Positions 23,078 to 34,135 of a stretch of DNA of 64,000 nucleotides are shown in pieces. Position 1 is the stretch's first letter. The number at the start of each line of letters is the position of its first letter. Source of the stretch: Stomoxys calcitrans (Eukaryota > Arthropoda > Insecta > Diptera > Muscidae); NCBI RefSeq assembly GCF_963082655.1, contig NC_081553.1, forward strand, positions 47,783,541 to 47,847,540. Reading direction: 5' to 3'. A program made the position numbers and the translations under genes. Under the pieces are notes generated by a model, which was not told the DNA's origin, ran no database searches, and saw only the letters and a list, made by a program, of their open reading frames with translations.

Positions 23078-23745
23078 TAGGGCATAATTTTATTCTACAA
23101 ACCAAACTTCTTTCAAACCAGCAAAAATTTAAGCTTCTAGGTACCGAACAAGGATGATCGAGAGACCGGTTTACATGGTAGCTATATCAGGTTATAGGAA
23201 TATGTGGACCGTATTTGGCACAGTTACCACATGCAAAATTTCAGCCAAATCGGACAAAAATTGCGGCTTGTAAGGACTCAAGAAGTCAAAACGGGATATC
23301 GGTTTATATGGGAGCTATATGAGGTTATAGACTGATTCGAACCATACACATGCAAAATTTCACCAAATCGGACAAAAATTGCGGCTTGTAAGGAATCAAG
23401 AAGTCAAATCGGTAGATCGGTTTATATGGGAGCTATACTAGGTTATAGACCGATTTGAACCGTACTAAGCCAAGTTGTTGGAATTCATAACAGAACACCA
23501 CATGCAAAATTTCAGCCAAATCGACAAAAATTGCGGCTTGCAACGACTCAAGAAGTCAAATCGGTAGCTCGTTTTATATGGCAGCTATATCAGGTTATAG
23601 ACCGATGTGGACCATACTTGGTGAGAGTCATAACCGAATATCACGTGCAAAATTTCACCCGAATCCGATAAAAATTGCAGCTTATGAGGGCTCAAGAAAT
23701 CAAATCGGAAGATCGGTTTATATGGGAGCTATGTCAGGTTATACA

Positions 23746-24895
23746 CCTTTCAGTAACAGCCTTGTCCTCTCACGATTCGATTCACCCCATGGGATTTTCG
23801 CCATCCTACCGACTGTTTCGCTGTTCCTCCTTAACTCGAACTGCGTCAACCCGAAAGGCTTCGGGTTAACCAAATTTATTGTCGGCAGTCCTCTAGCCTT
23901 CACTGCCAAAGAGTCTGCCCTTTCATTCCCCCTTACTCCATTATGGCCCGGCACCCAAACGATGCGGATTGTGCCATCGTCATAGAAGTCGTTAATCTCC
24001 TTCTTACACTGGACCTTACCTTTCTGGTTGTTTTTGCCCTTATGACAATTTTACTGTCCGTAAATATGTTCACAGTCGACGTCCTCGCATTAGCACCGAA
24101 CCACCTCACACGTTCTGTGATCGCCTGGTTCTTCGCCTGCTGAACCGCATTATGGTCAGGCAGTCTAAAAGAGATCTCAGTCCCTGGGTTCTCAATGTAG
24201 ACCCCCAGGCTCACTCTGTCCTCTAGCTTTGATCCATCCGTGTAACACGATCTTCCAGATGGCAATACTAGGGTTCCGCCAGTCCAAGACTATTCCACGG
24301 ACAGCAATGTCTCGCTCTCGAACTCAATTGTCGTTTCAGGTATCCGATTGGAAACCTCTTCCCTTCCTCCCAGGATTCCTATCGTTGCCTCCATTATACC
24401 GCGATGGTATGAGCTGGTCCCATCCTCAATTCATTCTCCCATCGCCTTAAGTCTCATAGCCGCAGTGACTGCCTCACACTTAATCTGTATGTCAAACGTT
24501 CGAATATCTAGAATAGTCTCGAGTGCCTAGTGAGCGTGGTCATCATGCCACATGTTCGCTGAACCTATTCTATGTTCCTTATGTTGCACTTTTTTTCCAT
24601 AGCAGTCCACCAAACTGCTGAGGCGTAAGTAAGTATTGGTCTAATAACGCTCCTGTAGAGCCAGTGTGCTATCCTCATATTCAGGCCCGATTTCGAGTCT
24701 TCGGCCCGTCTACATAGTGCCGTCTTATTGAGGAAACGGGGATCGTCAAATTGGCTCATCTTCGACTTCCTCGTGATCAGGCATATTTCTCTGGGTTGAC
24801 ATTGAGACCCCTGGGTTTAGCCCAGTCATATGCCATATGCAAGACCCTTTCAGCCCTTCTGCGTAGCTGGTTCGGAACCATACCCTTAAGAAATG
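23746..24895 (-). pseudogene. Non-LTR retrotransposon fragment: reverse transcriptase end plus RNase H
   Basis: Read on the minus strand, order is RT thumb (about 24870-24780, RRRAERVLHMAYDWAKPRG), then RT C-terminal text (24700-24580, RSVIRPILTYASAVWW), then RNase H (24260-23950). The RNase H part has CYTDGSKLEDRV and IFTDSKIVIRA, and ends in PGHNGVRGNERADSLAVKA. The middle glutamate of the D-E-D triad is replaced in QQAKNQAI. Several frameshifts and the missing upstream RT show a dead copy. An RNase H domain after RT points to an R1/I/LOA-type LINE (family knowledge). It sits between a DINE head and its array. Confidence 0.85.
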
Positions 24896-25003
24896 TTATA
24901 ACATCAAGAATATAAACTTTATGGGGTTTTAGAAGAATATTTTGAGGTGTTACAAACGGAATGCCGGAATTAGTATACCCCCATCCTATGGTAGAGGGTA
25001 TAA

Positions 25004-25114
25004 AAAAAGCGAATTTGCTGAAATTTGGCAAATCGGTTTGTATTGGGTCCCTCGATATTCATACCGAATATATACGTGATAGGACCATAGATATCAGTAT
25101 AGAGCTGCAATATT
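25004..25114. other. Short unclassified spacer, DINE-like phrases
   Basis: Contains GCTGAAATTTGGCAAATCGG and TATCAGTATAGAGCTGCAAT, like decayed array DNA. It adjoins a transposon terminus at 25115. Confidence 0.4.
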
Positions 25115-25400
25115 AAGGGTGATTTTTTAAGGGTTAACTATAGCTCTTCTTCAAGAAAAAAAAAACATAAAATTCAGAAAAATTAATGAAATCTTTATTT
25201 GAATCGATAGTACGGTCCATATAATTTAATGTTTGAAGATTATTTCATGCAAATGTTGATCATGACTGCGCCTCAAATGGTCTATCCGCTTAGTCCAATT
25301 TAGGCATACTTCTCCCAACATTTCGGCCGGTATCTCACGAATAAATGCTTAAATGTTGTCTTCAAATGCCTCAATTGAAGCGGGCTTGTCTGATAACATG
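25115..25400 (-). pseudogene. 3' end of a mariner-like transposase gene with terminal repeat
   Basis: The terminus AAGGGTGATTTTTTAAGGGT is at 25115. On the minus strand the last codons read DKPASIEAFEDNI, stop, AFIREIPAEMLGEVCLNW and then DHLRRSHDQHLHEIIFKH before the TAA at 25226-25228. One in-frame TAA lies in the middle and everything upstream of about 25400 is lost. This is the same transposase family as the copies at 26501-27107 and 33936-34135, supplying the C terminus those lack. Confidence 0.8.
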
Positions 25401-25429
25401 TAAAAAGATGTAAATTCGAAATTTGGTTT

Positions 25430-26127
25430 CTCACCACCTCGGTTAGAAAATGGCTAAAAAATCTTGGCCTCAAAATTGGATATCAAATTCGTTTTCTAAT
25501 CTCAAATACCTTTTATTTAAGCCCCATATTGCCCATATTGTCAGTAAATAAGTCCAGTTTGGCGGGGTGTACTGGGGAAGGGGTGGACCCCCAGAAACTT
25601 GGTCCCAAATTTGGATATCAGATTCGTATTTTACTCGCAAATACATTTCATTTGAGTCCCATATTGCCAGGGTCGGTAAAAATGTCCGATTTAGGTGTGT
25701 TTTAGGGTTGGGGTGGTCACCCTAACACTTGGTCCGACAATTGGATATCAGATTCGTATTTTACTCTTAAATACCTTTCATTTGAGTCCAATATTGTCAT
25801 GATTGGTCTAAATATATGTTTGGTAGGTTTTAGGGTGGGACGGCCCCCCTAGGTACCCTATCCGAAATTTGGATACCAAATTTTTGTTTGTTGGTTACTA
25901 TAAGAGAGCACACAAAATTTCGCTTAAATCGCACCACCCATCTCCGAGATCTGGCGTTTCTGAGAATAAGGGTAAGGGGGAGAGTCCGCCCCCCCTTCAG
26001 ATATGAAAAAATGTAGAACCCAATTTTCACCATGGGATTATTATGCACCATCTGTGACAATTTCAAGAAAATGGGTTCAGCCGTTTCTGAGTTTATAAGG
26101 AACACACAAACAAACACATATTGATTT
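25430..26127 (-). mobile_element. Helitron, 5' end at right, truncated at left
   Basis: Three units of about 130 bp carry CATTTCATTTGAGTCCCATA. The 5' signature in minus orientation (CAGCCGTTTCTGAGTTTATA, then ACACACAAACAAACACATATTG) ends at 26125. A DINE head follows at once. Confidence 0.75.
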
Positions 26128-27450
26128 TTATACCCTCCACCATAGGGTGGGAGTATACTAATTTCGTCTTTCTTTTTGTAAATCCTCAAAATATTCGTCT
26201 AAGACCCCATAAAGTATATATATTCCGTCCGTCTGTCTGTCGAAAGCACGCTAACTTTCGAAGGAAAGCCGCTTGAAATTTTGCACAAATACTTCTTATT
26301 AGTGTAGGTCGCTTGGGATATTAAATGGACTATATCGGTCCACGTTTTGATATAGCTGCCATATAAACCGATCTGGGGACTTGACTTCTTGAGCCACCAA
26401 AATTCTTATCCGATTTTGCTGAAATTTTTCATGACGTGTTTTGTTATGACTTTCAACAACTGTTCTGAGTACGGTTCAAATCGGTACATAACCTGATATA
26501 AAGGGTGATTTTTTTGAGGTTAGGATTTTCATGCATTAGTATTTGACAGATCACGTGGGATTTCAGACATGGTGTCAAAGAGAAAGATGCTCAGTATGCT
26601 TTGACATTTCATCATGAATAGACTTACTAACGAGCAACGCTTGCAAATCATTGAATTTTATTACCAAAATCAGTGTTCGGTTCGAAATGTGTTCATTCAC
26701 CGTAACGTTGCGTCCAACAGCATCTTTGAAAAAATACGGTCCAATGATTCCACCAGCGTACAAACCACACCAAACAGTGCATTTTTCGGGATGCATGGGC
26801 AGTTCTTGAACGGCTTTTGGTTGCTCTTCACTCCAAATGCGGCAATTTTGCTTATTTACGTAGCCATTCAACTAGAAATGAGCCTCATCGCTGAACAAAA
26901 TTTGTCAAAATTTGAACACATTTCGAACCGAACACTGATTTTGGTAATAAAATTCAATGATTTGCAAGCGTTGCTCGTTAGTAAGTCTATTCATGATGAA
27001 ATGTCAAAGCATACTGAGCATCTTTCTCTTTGACACCATGTCTGAAATCCCACGTGATCTGTCAAATACTAATGCATGAAAATCCTAACCTCAAAAAAAT
27101 CACCCTTTAGCTGTCATATAAACCTATCTGGGGTCTTGACTTCTTGAGCGTCTAGAGAGCGCAATTCGTATCCGATTTGGCTGAAATTTTGCCCGACGTG
27201 TTTTGTTATGATCTCCAACAACTGTGCTGAGTATGGTTGAAATCGGTACATAACCTGATATAGCTGTCATATAAACCGATCTTGGGTTTTGACTTCTTGA
27301 GCCACTAGGGGGCGCAATTATTATCCGATTTAGCTGAAATTTAGCATGAGGTGTTTTGTTATAACTTTCAACAACTGTGCTAAGAATAGTTCAGATCGGT
27401 CCATAGCCTGATATATGGCCCGGTCGAACTTAGCACACTTTTACTTGTTG
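26128..27450 (+). mobile_element. INE-1/DINE-1-like element interrupted by a fold-back transposon
   Basis: The head TTATACCCTCCACCATAGGG is at 26128 with a TCCGTCCGTCTGTCTGTCG tract. Two units precede and two follow the insertion at 26501-27107. The tail at 27412-27450 reads GGCCCGGTCGAACTTAGCAC then ACTTTTACTTGTT. Without the insertion it is about 715 bp and near complete. Confidence 0.88.
26501..27107 (-). mobile_element. Fold-back mariner-like element with 194-bp inverted arms
   Basis: Left arm 26501-26694 and right arm 26914-27107 are near-identical inverted copies starting AAGGGTGATTTTTTTGAGGT, and TA flanks both sides. Each arm includes the transposase start (MNRLTNEQRLQIIEFYYQN). The 219-bp core on the minus strand encodes FSDEAHF, a TAG where Trp is expected, then NGYVNKQNCRIWSEEQP and GGIIGPYFFKDAVGRNVTV. 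The central catalytic region is present but the N-terminal domain is joined to it by a large deletion and the C terminus is missing. It is non-functional as a transposase. Confidence 0.9.
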
Positions 27451-28284
27451 TATAAAAGATATCCCCTATATTTTTGAAAAACAAAATTTCAAAAAAAATT
27501 TTTTTCATAAATTTCTATGAAATTCAAATTTATACATCGAAAAATATCTTTAAATTTGCATAACAAAATCTATTTTCTTCTATACCATTGCGCGCTTTAT
27601 TTTTCCTTAAAAAAATTATTTTAAATCCATTTTGTGTAAATACATCAATTGTCACAAAAAGTTTTAATGCTTTTGATGAACATTAACTCCAAACTCTGTT
27701 GCCAAAAGATGAAGAGGATGAAGAAGACGGAAAAAAAAAGAAAATGAAAACTTCAAATAAAATTTGCCATAAATGACTTGCCATAACCAAAAAAAATCTT
27801 TCTTTTCACCATCGCCGCTCTAGCCATGCAAAGAAGGCCAATTACAAAAGTTTTGCCCAAATAACTTGGCTTACGTACACTATGCGAGTACATTGTATGT
27901 CCATGTCATGGCTGGTGATCACGACTGCTGACAACTGTTCCGGGGGGGGGAAGGTCCATTATTGGTATGAAGGAACGAACTCTGCCAACTTGCCTCAGAT
28001 ATTTGTTCCGGCCAAAAAATGTATTTATGGCGTTGACATCCGGCAAAACTGTTGCCTATGATGACAAACTTTTAATTGAAATTACAAAGTTTCGTTTTTA
28101 TATGCGTGAATTTGTAAATGTGTTGGCATATTTGTGCAAGAGTGGGCATAACTTTAGCTTGGAGAAACACGAAAAATATATGCTGAAAAACTATACAAAT
28201 GGAGTGTGAAATTCAAAATGATGAATAGAAAATATATTGAAAAACAAAACAATTCCAAAGTATTAAATTTTAATTATTGCTTTG
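27451..28284. other. Unclassified AT-rich DNA
   Basis: A+T-rich, with a G-run at 27942-27950. An 80-codon frame at 27967-28209 has an ATG but no recognised domain. I cannot support it as a gene. Confidence 0.45.
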
Positions 28285-30108
28285 TATACCCACCACCACA
28301 GGATGGGGGTATACTAATCTAGTCATTCCCTTTGTAACACCTCGATATATTCGCCTAAGATTCCATAAAGTATGATCGCCCATGATCGTCTCGACATTCT
28401 GAGTCTTTCTAGCTATGTCTGTCCGTCCGTCCGTCTGTCCAAATCACGATAGCGCTCGAACGCGTAGAGCTAGCAGCTTGAAATTTTTCACAGATACCTT
28501 ATGTTGACGTAGGTCGTTGGGGATTGCCATATCGGTTCATATTTAAATATAGGTCCCATATAAACCGATTTCCCGATTTGTCCTCTTGAGCCCTTACAAG
28601 CAGCAATTTTTGTCCGATTTGGCATGTAGTGTCCTGTTATAACTTCCAACCACTGTGCCAAGTACGGTCCCAATCGGTCTAAAACCTTATATAGCAGCCA
28701 TATCCACCGATCTCCCGATTTGACTTCTTGAGCCCTTAAAAGCTGCAATTTTTGCCCGATTTGGCATGTTGTGTTCTTTTATGACTTCTAACAAATGTGC
28801 CAAGTATGGTACGAATAGGTCTATAACCTGATATAGCTCCTACATAAACCGATCTCCCGATTTGATTTCTTGAGCCCTTGCAAGTCGCAATTTTTGTCTG
28901 ATTTGGTTGAAATTTCGCATGTAGTGTTCTGTTATGACTTTCAACCACTGTGTCAAGTATGGTCTCAATCGGTCCAAAACCTTATATAGCTCCCATATAA
29001 ACCGATCTCCCGATCTGATCCGATTTAGCTGAAATTTGGCACGTAGTGTTCTGTTATGACTTCCAACAACTGTGCCAAGTATGGAACGAATCGGTCTATA
29101 ACCTGATATAGCTCCCATATCAACCGATCTCCCGATTGGACTTCTTGAGCCCTTGCAAGTCGCAATTTTTGTCTGATTTGGATGAAATTTTGCGCGCAGT
29201 ATTTTATTATGACTTTCAACCACTGTGCCAAGTACGGTCCCAATCGGTCTAAAACCTTATATAGCTCCCATATAAACCGATTTCCTGATTTGACTTCTTG
29301 AGTCCTTACAGGCCGAAATTTTTTCCTATTTGGCTGAAATTTGGCATGTATTGTTCTGTTATGACTTTCAACCACTGTGCCAAGTACGGTCCCAATCGGT
29401 CTAAAACCTTATATAGCTCCCATATAAACCGATTTCCCGATTTGTCCTCTTGAGCCCTTACAAGCAGCAATTTTTGTCCGATTTGGCATGTAGTGTCCTG
29501 TTATGACTTCCAACCACTGTGCCAAGTACGGTCCCAATCGGTCTAAAACCTTATATAGCAGCCATATCCACCGATCTCCCGATTTGACTTCTTGAGACCC
29601 TGCAATCCGCAATTTTTTCTGGTTTGGCTGAAATTGAGCATTCAGTGTTCTGTTGTGACTTCCAGCAACTGTGCCAAGTACGGTCCACATCGGTCTATAA
29701 CCTGATATAGCACCCATATAAACCGATCTCCCGATTTGACTTCTTGAGACCCTGCAATCCGCAATTTTTTCTGGTTTGGCTTAAAATGGATCATGTAGTA
29801 TTCTGTTGTGACTTCCAGCACCTGTGCCAAGTACGGTCCACATCGGTCTATAACCTGATATAGCACCCATATAAACCGATCTCACCTGATATAGCTCCCA
29901 TATAAACCGATCTTCAGATTTGACTTCTTGAGCCCCTGCAAGCCGAAGTTTTTTGTCTGGTTTGGCTGAAGTTGAGCGTGTAAATGTTCTGTTACGACTT
30001 CCAAATACAATCCAAATCAGTCTATAACCTGATATAGCTCACATCGGTCTTTCGATCATCCTTGTTCGGTTCCTAGAAGCTTTAATTTTGGCTGGTCTTA
30101 GTTTGATA
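28285..30108 (+). mobile_element. INE-1/DINE-1-like element, about 10 units
   Basis: The head TATACCCACCACCACAGGAT is followed by a GTCCGTCCGTCCGTCTGTCC tract. The array subfamily has GCTCCCATATAAACCGATCT and TTGACTTCTTGAGCCCTTAC. It ends in AGAAGCTTTAATTTTGGCTG, the pre-tail also seen in reverse at 22515-22535 and 23120-23140. It stops where a Helitron starts at 30109. Overlapping frames on the minus strand are repeat shadows. Confidence 0.85.
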
Positions 30109-32378
30109 TCTCATATGTAAAATTCAATTTGTATTTGTGTGTCGGTTTGTTTGATTGTTCCGTATAGACTCAAAAGCGGCTGAGCCGTATAGACTCAAAA
30201 ACGGCTGAGCTTCCAGACCAACCTACACAGACTGTGTAGGTTGGCCTGGAAGGAAACATTTTTTGATATCGTGAGGGGGGGCGAACCTCCCCCTTACCCA
30301 AAAGTACTACCCACAAATAAAAAGGACCGATCGGGGCAATATGGGATTCAAATGAAAGGTATTCAAGAGTAGAGTACGAATTTCATAATAAAAGTTGGGT
30401 CCAACCACGTGGGGGGCCGCCACAGCCCCAAAACGCCTTCATATAGGTTTATTTGATCATGACAATATGGGACTCAAATGAAAGGTATTCGAGAGTAGAT
30501 TACAAAGATGGTCAGAAAGTAGGAAGAGGCTTTATAATTTATTGATAACAGAAAGGGGCGGAGCCTCCACCGTTACCCCAAAAACATCACCCAAAATCAA
30601 AAGTGGACCGATAAGGACAATATGGGTATTAAATAAAAAGTATGCGGGAATAGATAACGAATCTGGCAAACAAATTCATGTCGAAGTATAGGGGGTCACC
30701 CCACCCCCACAAAAGCGCTCAAAATGGGTATATTAGCCATTGACGGATATATGGGATTCGGTTTGTTTGTTCCGTATAGACTGAAAAACGGCAGAACCGA
30801 TTTTCTCGAATTTTCGCATACTGAGTAGGTTGGTCTGGAAGGAAATATAGGCTATACAATTTTTCGGTATCGGAAGGGGGAAGGACCCTCCCCCTTAGGC
30901 CAAGAACACAACTCAAAATCAAAAGTGGACCGATCGGGACAATATAGGTATCAAATGAAAGGTATTAGAGAGTAGAATACGAATATGGTATTAAATTTTG
31001 AGTCTAAGTAGCCATTGGGCCGCCCAAACCCAAAACTCCCCCAAACAGACATAATGGACGTTCATTTCAATATGGAGTTCAAATGAAAGGTATGCGGGAG
31101 ATTTCGAATCTGATATACAAAATCAGATCGAGGTATAGAGGGTCACGCCACCCCTCAAAAATGCCATTAGACCCATTATGACAATATGATACTTGGCTGA
31201 ACCGATTTTCTTGAAATTTTCATAAATTGTGTAGGTTTGTCTGCAGAGAAACATAGGCTATATAGTGGAGGCGGACCCTCCCCCTTAGTCCAAAAATGCC
31301 ACCCACATCCTAAAGTGGTCCGATGGGCACAATAAAGGTATCAAATGAAAGGTTATAGAGATCAGAAAACGAATATGGTTTTAAAATTTGGGTCCAAGTA
31401 CCTAGCGGGTCCCCTCCAACCCCAAAACTTCTCTAAACATATATACTCGAAGCTCATGTCAATATGGGACTCAAAGGAAAAATATTAGGGAGTAGATTAC
31501 AAATGTGGCATAAAACATTAGGTCCAAGTAATGGGAGGTCACCCACCCCCAAATGGACATATAAGCCGACCAAGGCTATATGGGACTCAAAGTATTTGGG
31601 AGTAGATTACGAATATGGATTTGCGTTCTAGGAGGACCTTTTCCTCCTAAAGATACTTCAAATGGGTTATTTGACACATTATGCCAATATGTGACTCAAA
31701 TGAAAGGTATTTGAGAGTAGAAAACGAATTTTATATCCTAATTTGGAGCCAAGTGTTTTGGGGTACGCCCTAAAGCAGCCCCTAAACTGAACTTCATTTC
31801 CGTTGGGAGTAAAGATCGCATTTGATATCTATTTTCAGTGCAAAGTGCCGGTGGCCACCCCAGTCCCAAAACACCCTCCAAACGGTTCATATTTACCGAC
31901 CATGGTAATATGGGTCTCAAATTAAAGGGATTTGGAAGTGCAGCACGAATTTGATATCCATATTTAAGTCGAAATGTCTGAGGTGCCATCCCTCCCCTAA
32001 TGAGAACATTACCCTAAGGAAGAACATTAACGCCAGGAATTGAGAAGAGGAAAATTCTCACACTTCAATGAGTGCCTTCTGATTCAAGTATACACTCATT
32101 GACAAGGGATCTTTTTTTTATAGGTGAGTCCGAACGGCGTCCCTCAGTGCAACGCCTCTTTGGGGAAAATTTTTTAATTGTACCTCGCAAATGTCGCCAA
32201 CATTAATAGGGGATAAACACCGCTTTGTCCAATGTTGTCGCCAGGATTCGAACGCGTTCAGCGTCGTAGGCTACAATGGCACGAATTCGATATCCGCATT
32301 CAGGGCGAAGTGTCCCCACCCTAAAAAGATATTAGAGAGTTAAAGAAGACGCAGCGGAGAGGTCCCGGTTAGGATAGT
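30109..32378 (+). mobile_element. Non-autonomous Helitron, SINE-bearing subfamily, near full length
   Basis: The 5' end TCTCATATGTAAAATTCAAT follows an A. The 3' end (GACGCAGCGGAGAGGTCCCG, then GTTAGGATAG|T) is mutated at CTAG. Units of about 130 bp carry TCAAATGAAAGGTATT. A SINE (32000-32279) sits about 65 bp before the 3' end region. It is a mirror copy of 15187-17765. Confidence 0.8.
32000..32279 (-). mobile_element. tRNA-derived SINE, subfamily 2, inside Helitron
   Basis: On the minus strand: GCCATTGTAGCCTACGACGC, then GTTCGAATCCTGGCG (B box), and later TTCGGACTCACC in place of the conserved GACTCGGC. It is at the same site within the Helitron as the copy at 15289-15580. Confidence 0.8.
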
Positions 32379-32491
32379 ACATAATAAAATTGTGCCCTTT
32401 GACCAAACTTATTTTGTACTAATTTTTAGCAGAATCCATGGTGGTGGGTTCCCAATATTCGGTCCGGCTGTACTTAGCACGTTTTTACTTG
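32379..32491 (+). mobile_element. DINE tail remnant
   Basis: ATCCATGGTGGTGGGTTCCC, then ATTCGGTCCGGCTGTACTTA (decayed hairpin) and GCACGTTTTTACTTG. The next DINE head starts immediately after it. Confidence 0.8.
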
Positions 32492-33675
32492 TTATACCCT
32501 CCACCATAGGATGAGGGGTATACTAATTTCGTCATTCTGTTTGTAACTAGTCGAAATATTCGTCTGAGACCCCATAAAGTATATATATTCTTGATCGTCG
32601 CGACATATTATGTCGATCTAGGCATGTCCGTCCGTCTGTCCGTCCGTTCGTCCGTCTGTCTGTCGGAAGCACGCTAACTTTCGAAGGAGTAAAGCTAGCC
32701 GCTTGAAATTTTGCACAACTACTTCTTATTAGTGTAGGTCGGTTGGTATTGTAAATAGGCCATATCGGTCCATATTTTGATATAGCTGCCATATAAACCG
32801 ATCTTGGGTCTTGACTTCTTGAGCCTCTAGAGTGCGCAATTCTTATTCGATAGGAATGAAATTTTGCACGAGGTGTTTTGTTATGATATCCAACAACTGT
32901 GCCAAGTATGGTGCAAATCGGTCCATAACCAGATATAGCTGTCATATAAACCGATCTTGGGTCTTGACTTCTTGAGCCTCTAGAGGGCGCAATTCTAATA
33001 CGTTTGGAATAAAATTTTGCACGACGTGTTTTGTTATGATATCCAACAATTCTAACAAGTTTGGATTAAATCGGTTTATAACCTGATATAGCTGCCATAT
33101 AAACCGATCTGGGGCCTTGACTTCTTGAGCTTCTAGAGGGCGCAGTTCCTATCCGATTTGGCTGAAATTTAGCATGACGTATTTTATTCCTACTTTCAAC
33201 AAATGTGTCAAATAAGGTTCAAATTGGTTCATAACCTGATAAAGCTGCCATATAAACCGATCTGGGATCTTGACTTCTTGAGCCTCTAGAGGTCGCAATT
33301 TTTATCCGATTTGCCTGAAATTGTGTACGACGGATCCTCTCATGACAGTCAACATACGTGTTTATTATGGTCTGAATCGGTCTATAGCCCGATACAGCTC
33401 CCCTATTAATCGATCTCTCTATTTTACTTCTTGAGCCCACAAAGGGCGCAATTCTTATTCGAATTGGCTGACATGTTACACAGGTCTCCAACATATAATT
33501 TAATTGTGGTCCGAACCGGACCATATCTTGATATCGTTTTAATAGCAGAGCAACTCTTTTCTTATATCCTTTTTTTGCCTAAGAAGAGATGCCGGGCAAA
33601 TAACTCGACATATGCGATCCATGGTGGAGGGTATATAAGATTCGGCCCGGCCGTACTTAGCACGTTTTTACTTGT
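32492..33675 (+). mobile_element. Complete INE-1/DINE-1-like element, about 5 units
   Basis: The head TTATACCCTCCACCATAGGA is at 32492, followed by TATATATATTCTTGATCGTC and a GTCCGTTCGTCCGTCTGTCT-type tract. Units with TATAGCTGCCATATAAACCG follow. The tail at 33600-33675 is GGTGGAGGGTATATAAGATT, hairpin TTCGGCCCGGCCGTACTTAG and GTTTTTACTTG. About 1.18 kb, the clearest intact copy together with 60216-60861. Confidence 0.88.
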
Positions 33676-33935
33676 TTTTTTCTTAACTTCCTAATGTTAT
33701 GCTGCTTCCTTACCATCTTGTGTTGAAAAGTCGATAACATAAAATGGGGTGTTCACATCTAATCACTTAAACTTCTCACAAATGAAGCATATGTTAAGGC
33801 ATTTACGCTCACTTAATGTATGTTTTACAGTGGGACAAATAAAGGGCCTTTGTACCAACACTGGTTTAAACAGCTCTCGCACGTTTCGAGTTTTGTTTCA
33901 CTGTCAAATATCTTCATATTTTTCTATAATTTAAC
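33676..33935. other. Unclassified spacer
   Basis: About 260 bp before the transposase remnant. It could include the degraded 5' end of that transposon, but I cannot align it to the AAGGGTG terminus. Confidence 0.4.
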
Positions 33936-34135
33936 CATGAATCGTCTTACAAACGAACAAAGCTTGCAAATAATTGAATTTTATCATCAAAATGCGTGAT
34001 CTGTTAAGAAAGTTCATCGTTTACAAGTTGTATTCTGCGACGAAGCTTATTTTTGGCTTCGTAAATAAGTAGTATTGTCGAGTTTGGAGTAAAGATCAGC
34101 CAGAAGCCGTGCAAGAGCTACCAATGTATCCAGAA
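33936..34135 (+). pseudogene. Internally deleted mariner-like transposase remnant
   Basis: The ATG at about 33937 gives MNRLTNEQSLQIIEFYHQNA, then a stop and SVKKVHRLQVV, then FCDEAYFWL joined directly after it, followed by QPEAVQELPM-like text in shifted frames. The N-terminal helix-turn-helix region is thus fused to the DDE region by deletion, much as in 26501-27107. Confidence 0.75.

Larger units (their letters stand above)
22240..25003 (-). mobile_element. INE-1/DINE-1-like element with minisatellites and an embedded LINE fragment
   Basis: Minus orientation. The tail hairpin is at about 22262-22280 and again at about 22820-22840 after a local duplication. Array units span 22550-22790 and 23150-23745. 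LINE-derived sequence runs from 23746 to about 24895. The head ends at about 25003 (CCATCCTATGGTAGAGGGTA in plus-strand form). The element therefore contains all expected ends plus foreign DNA. Confidence 0.8.

Noticed and set aside
22259..23087. Many overlapping frames in all phases with repeating Pro/Gly peptides
   Set aside because: They are translations of a 22-bp minisatellite. 22 is not divisible by three, so each frame cycles through all phases of the unit.
23933..24265. RNase H motif considered as a host gene
   Set aside because: It follows reverse transcriptase remnants in the right order, has frameshifts and has lost the middle catalytic acidic residue, so it is a dead LINE.
27967..28209. 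ATG-initiated frame of 80 codons
   Set aside because: No similarity to any family I know and no nearby promoter or splice signals. The chance of an 80-codon frame in 64 kb is high.
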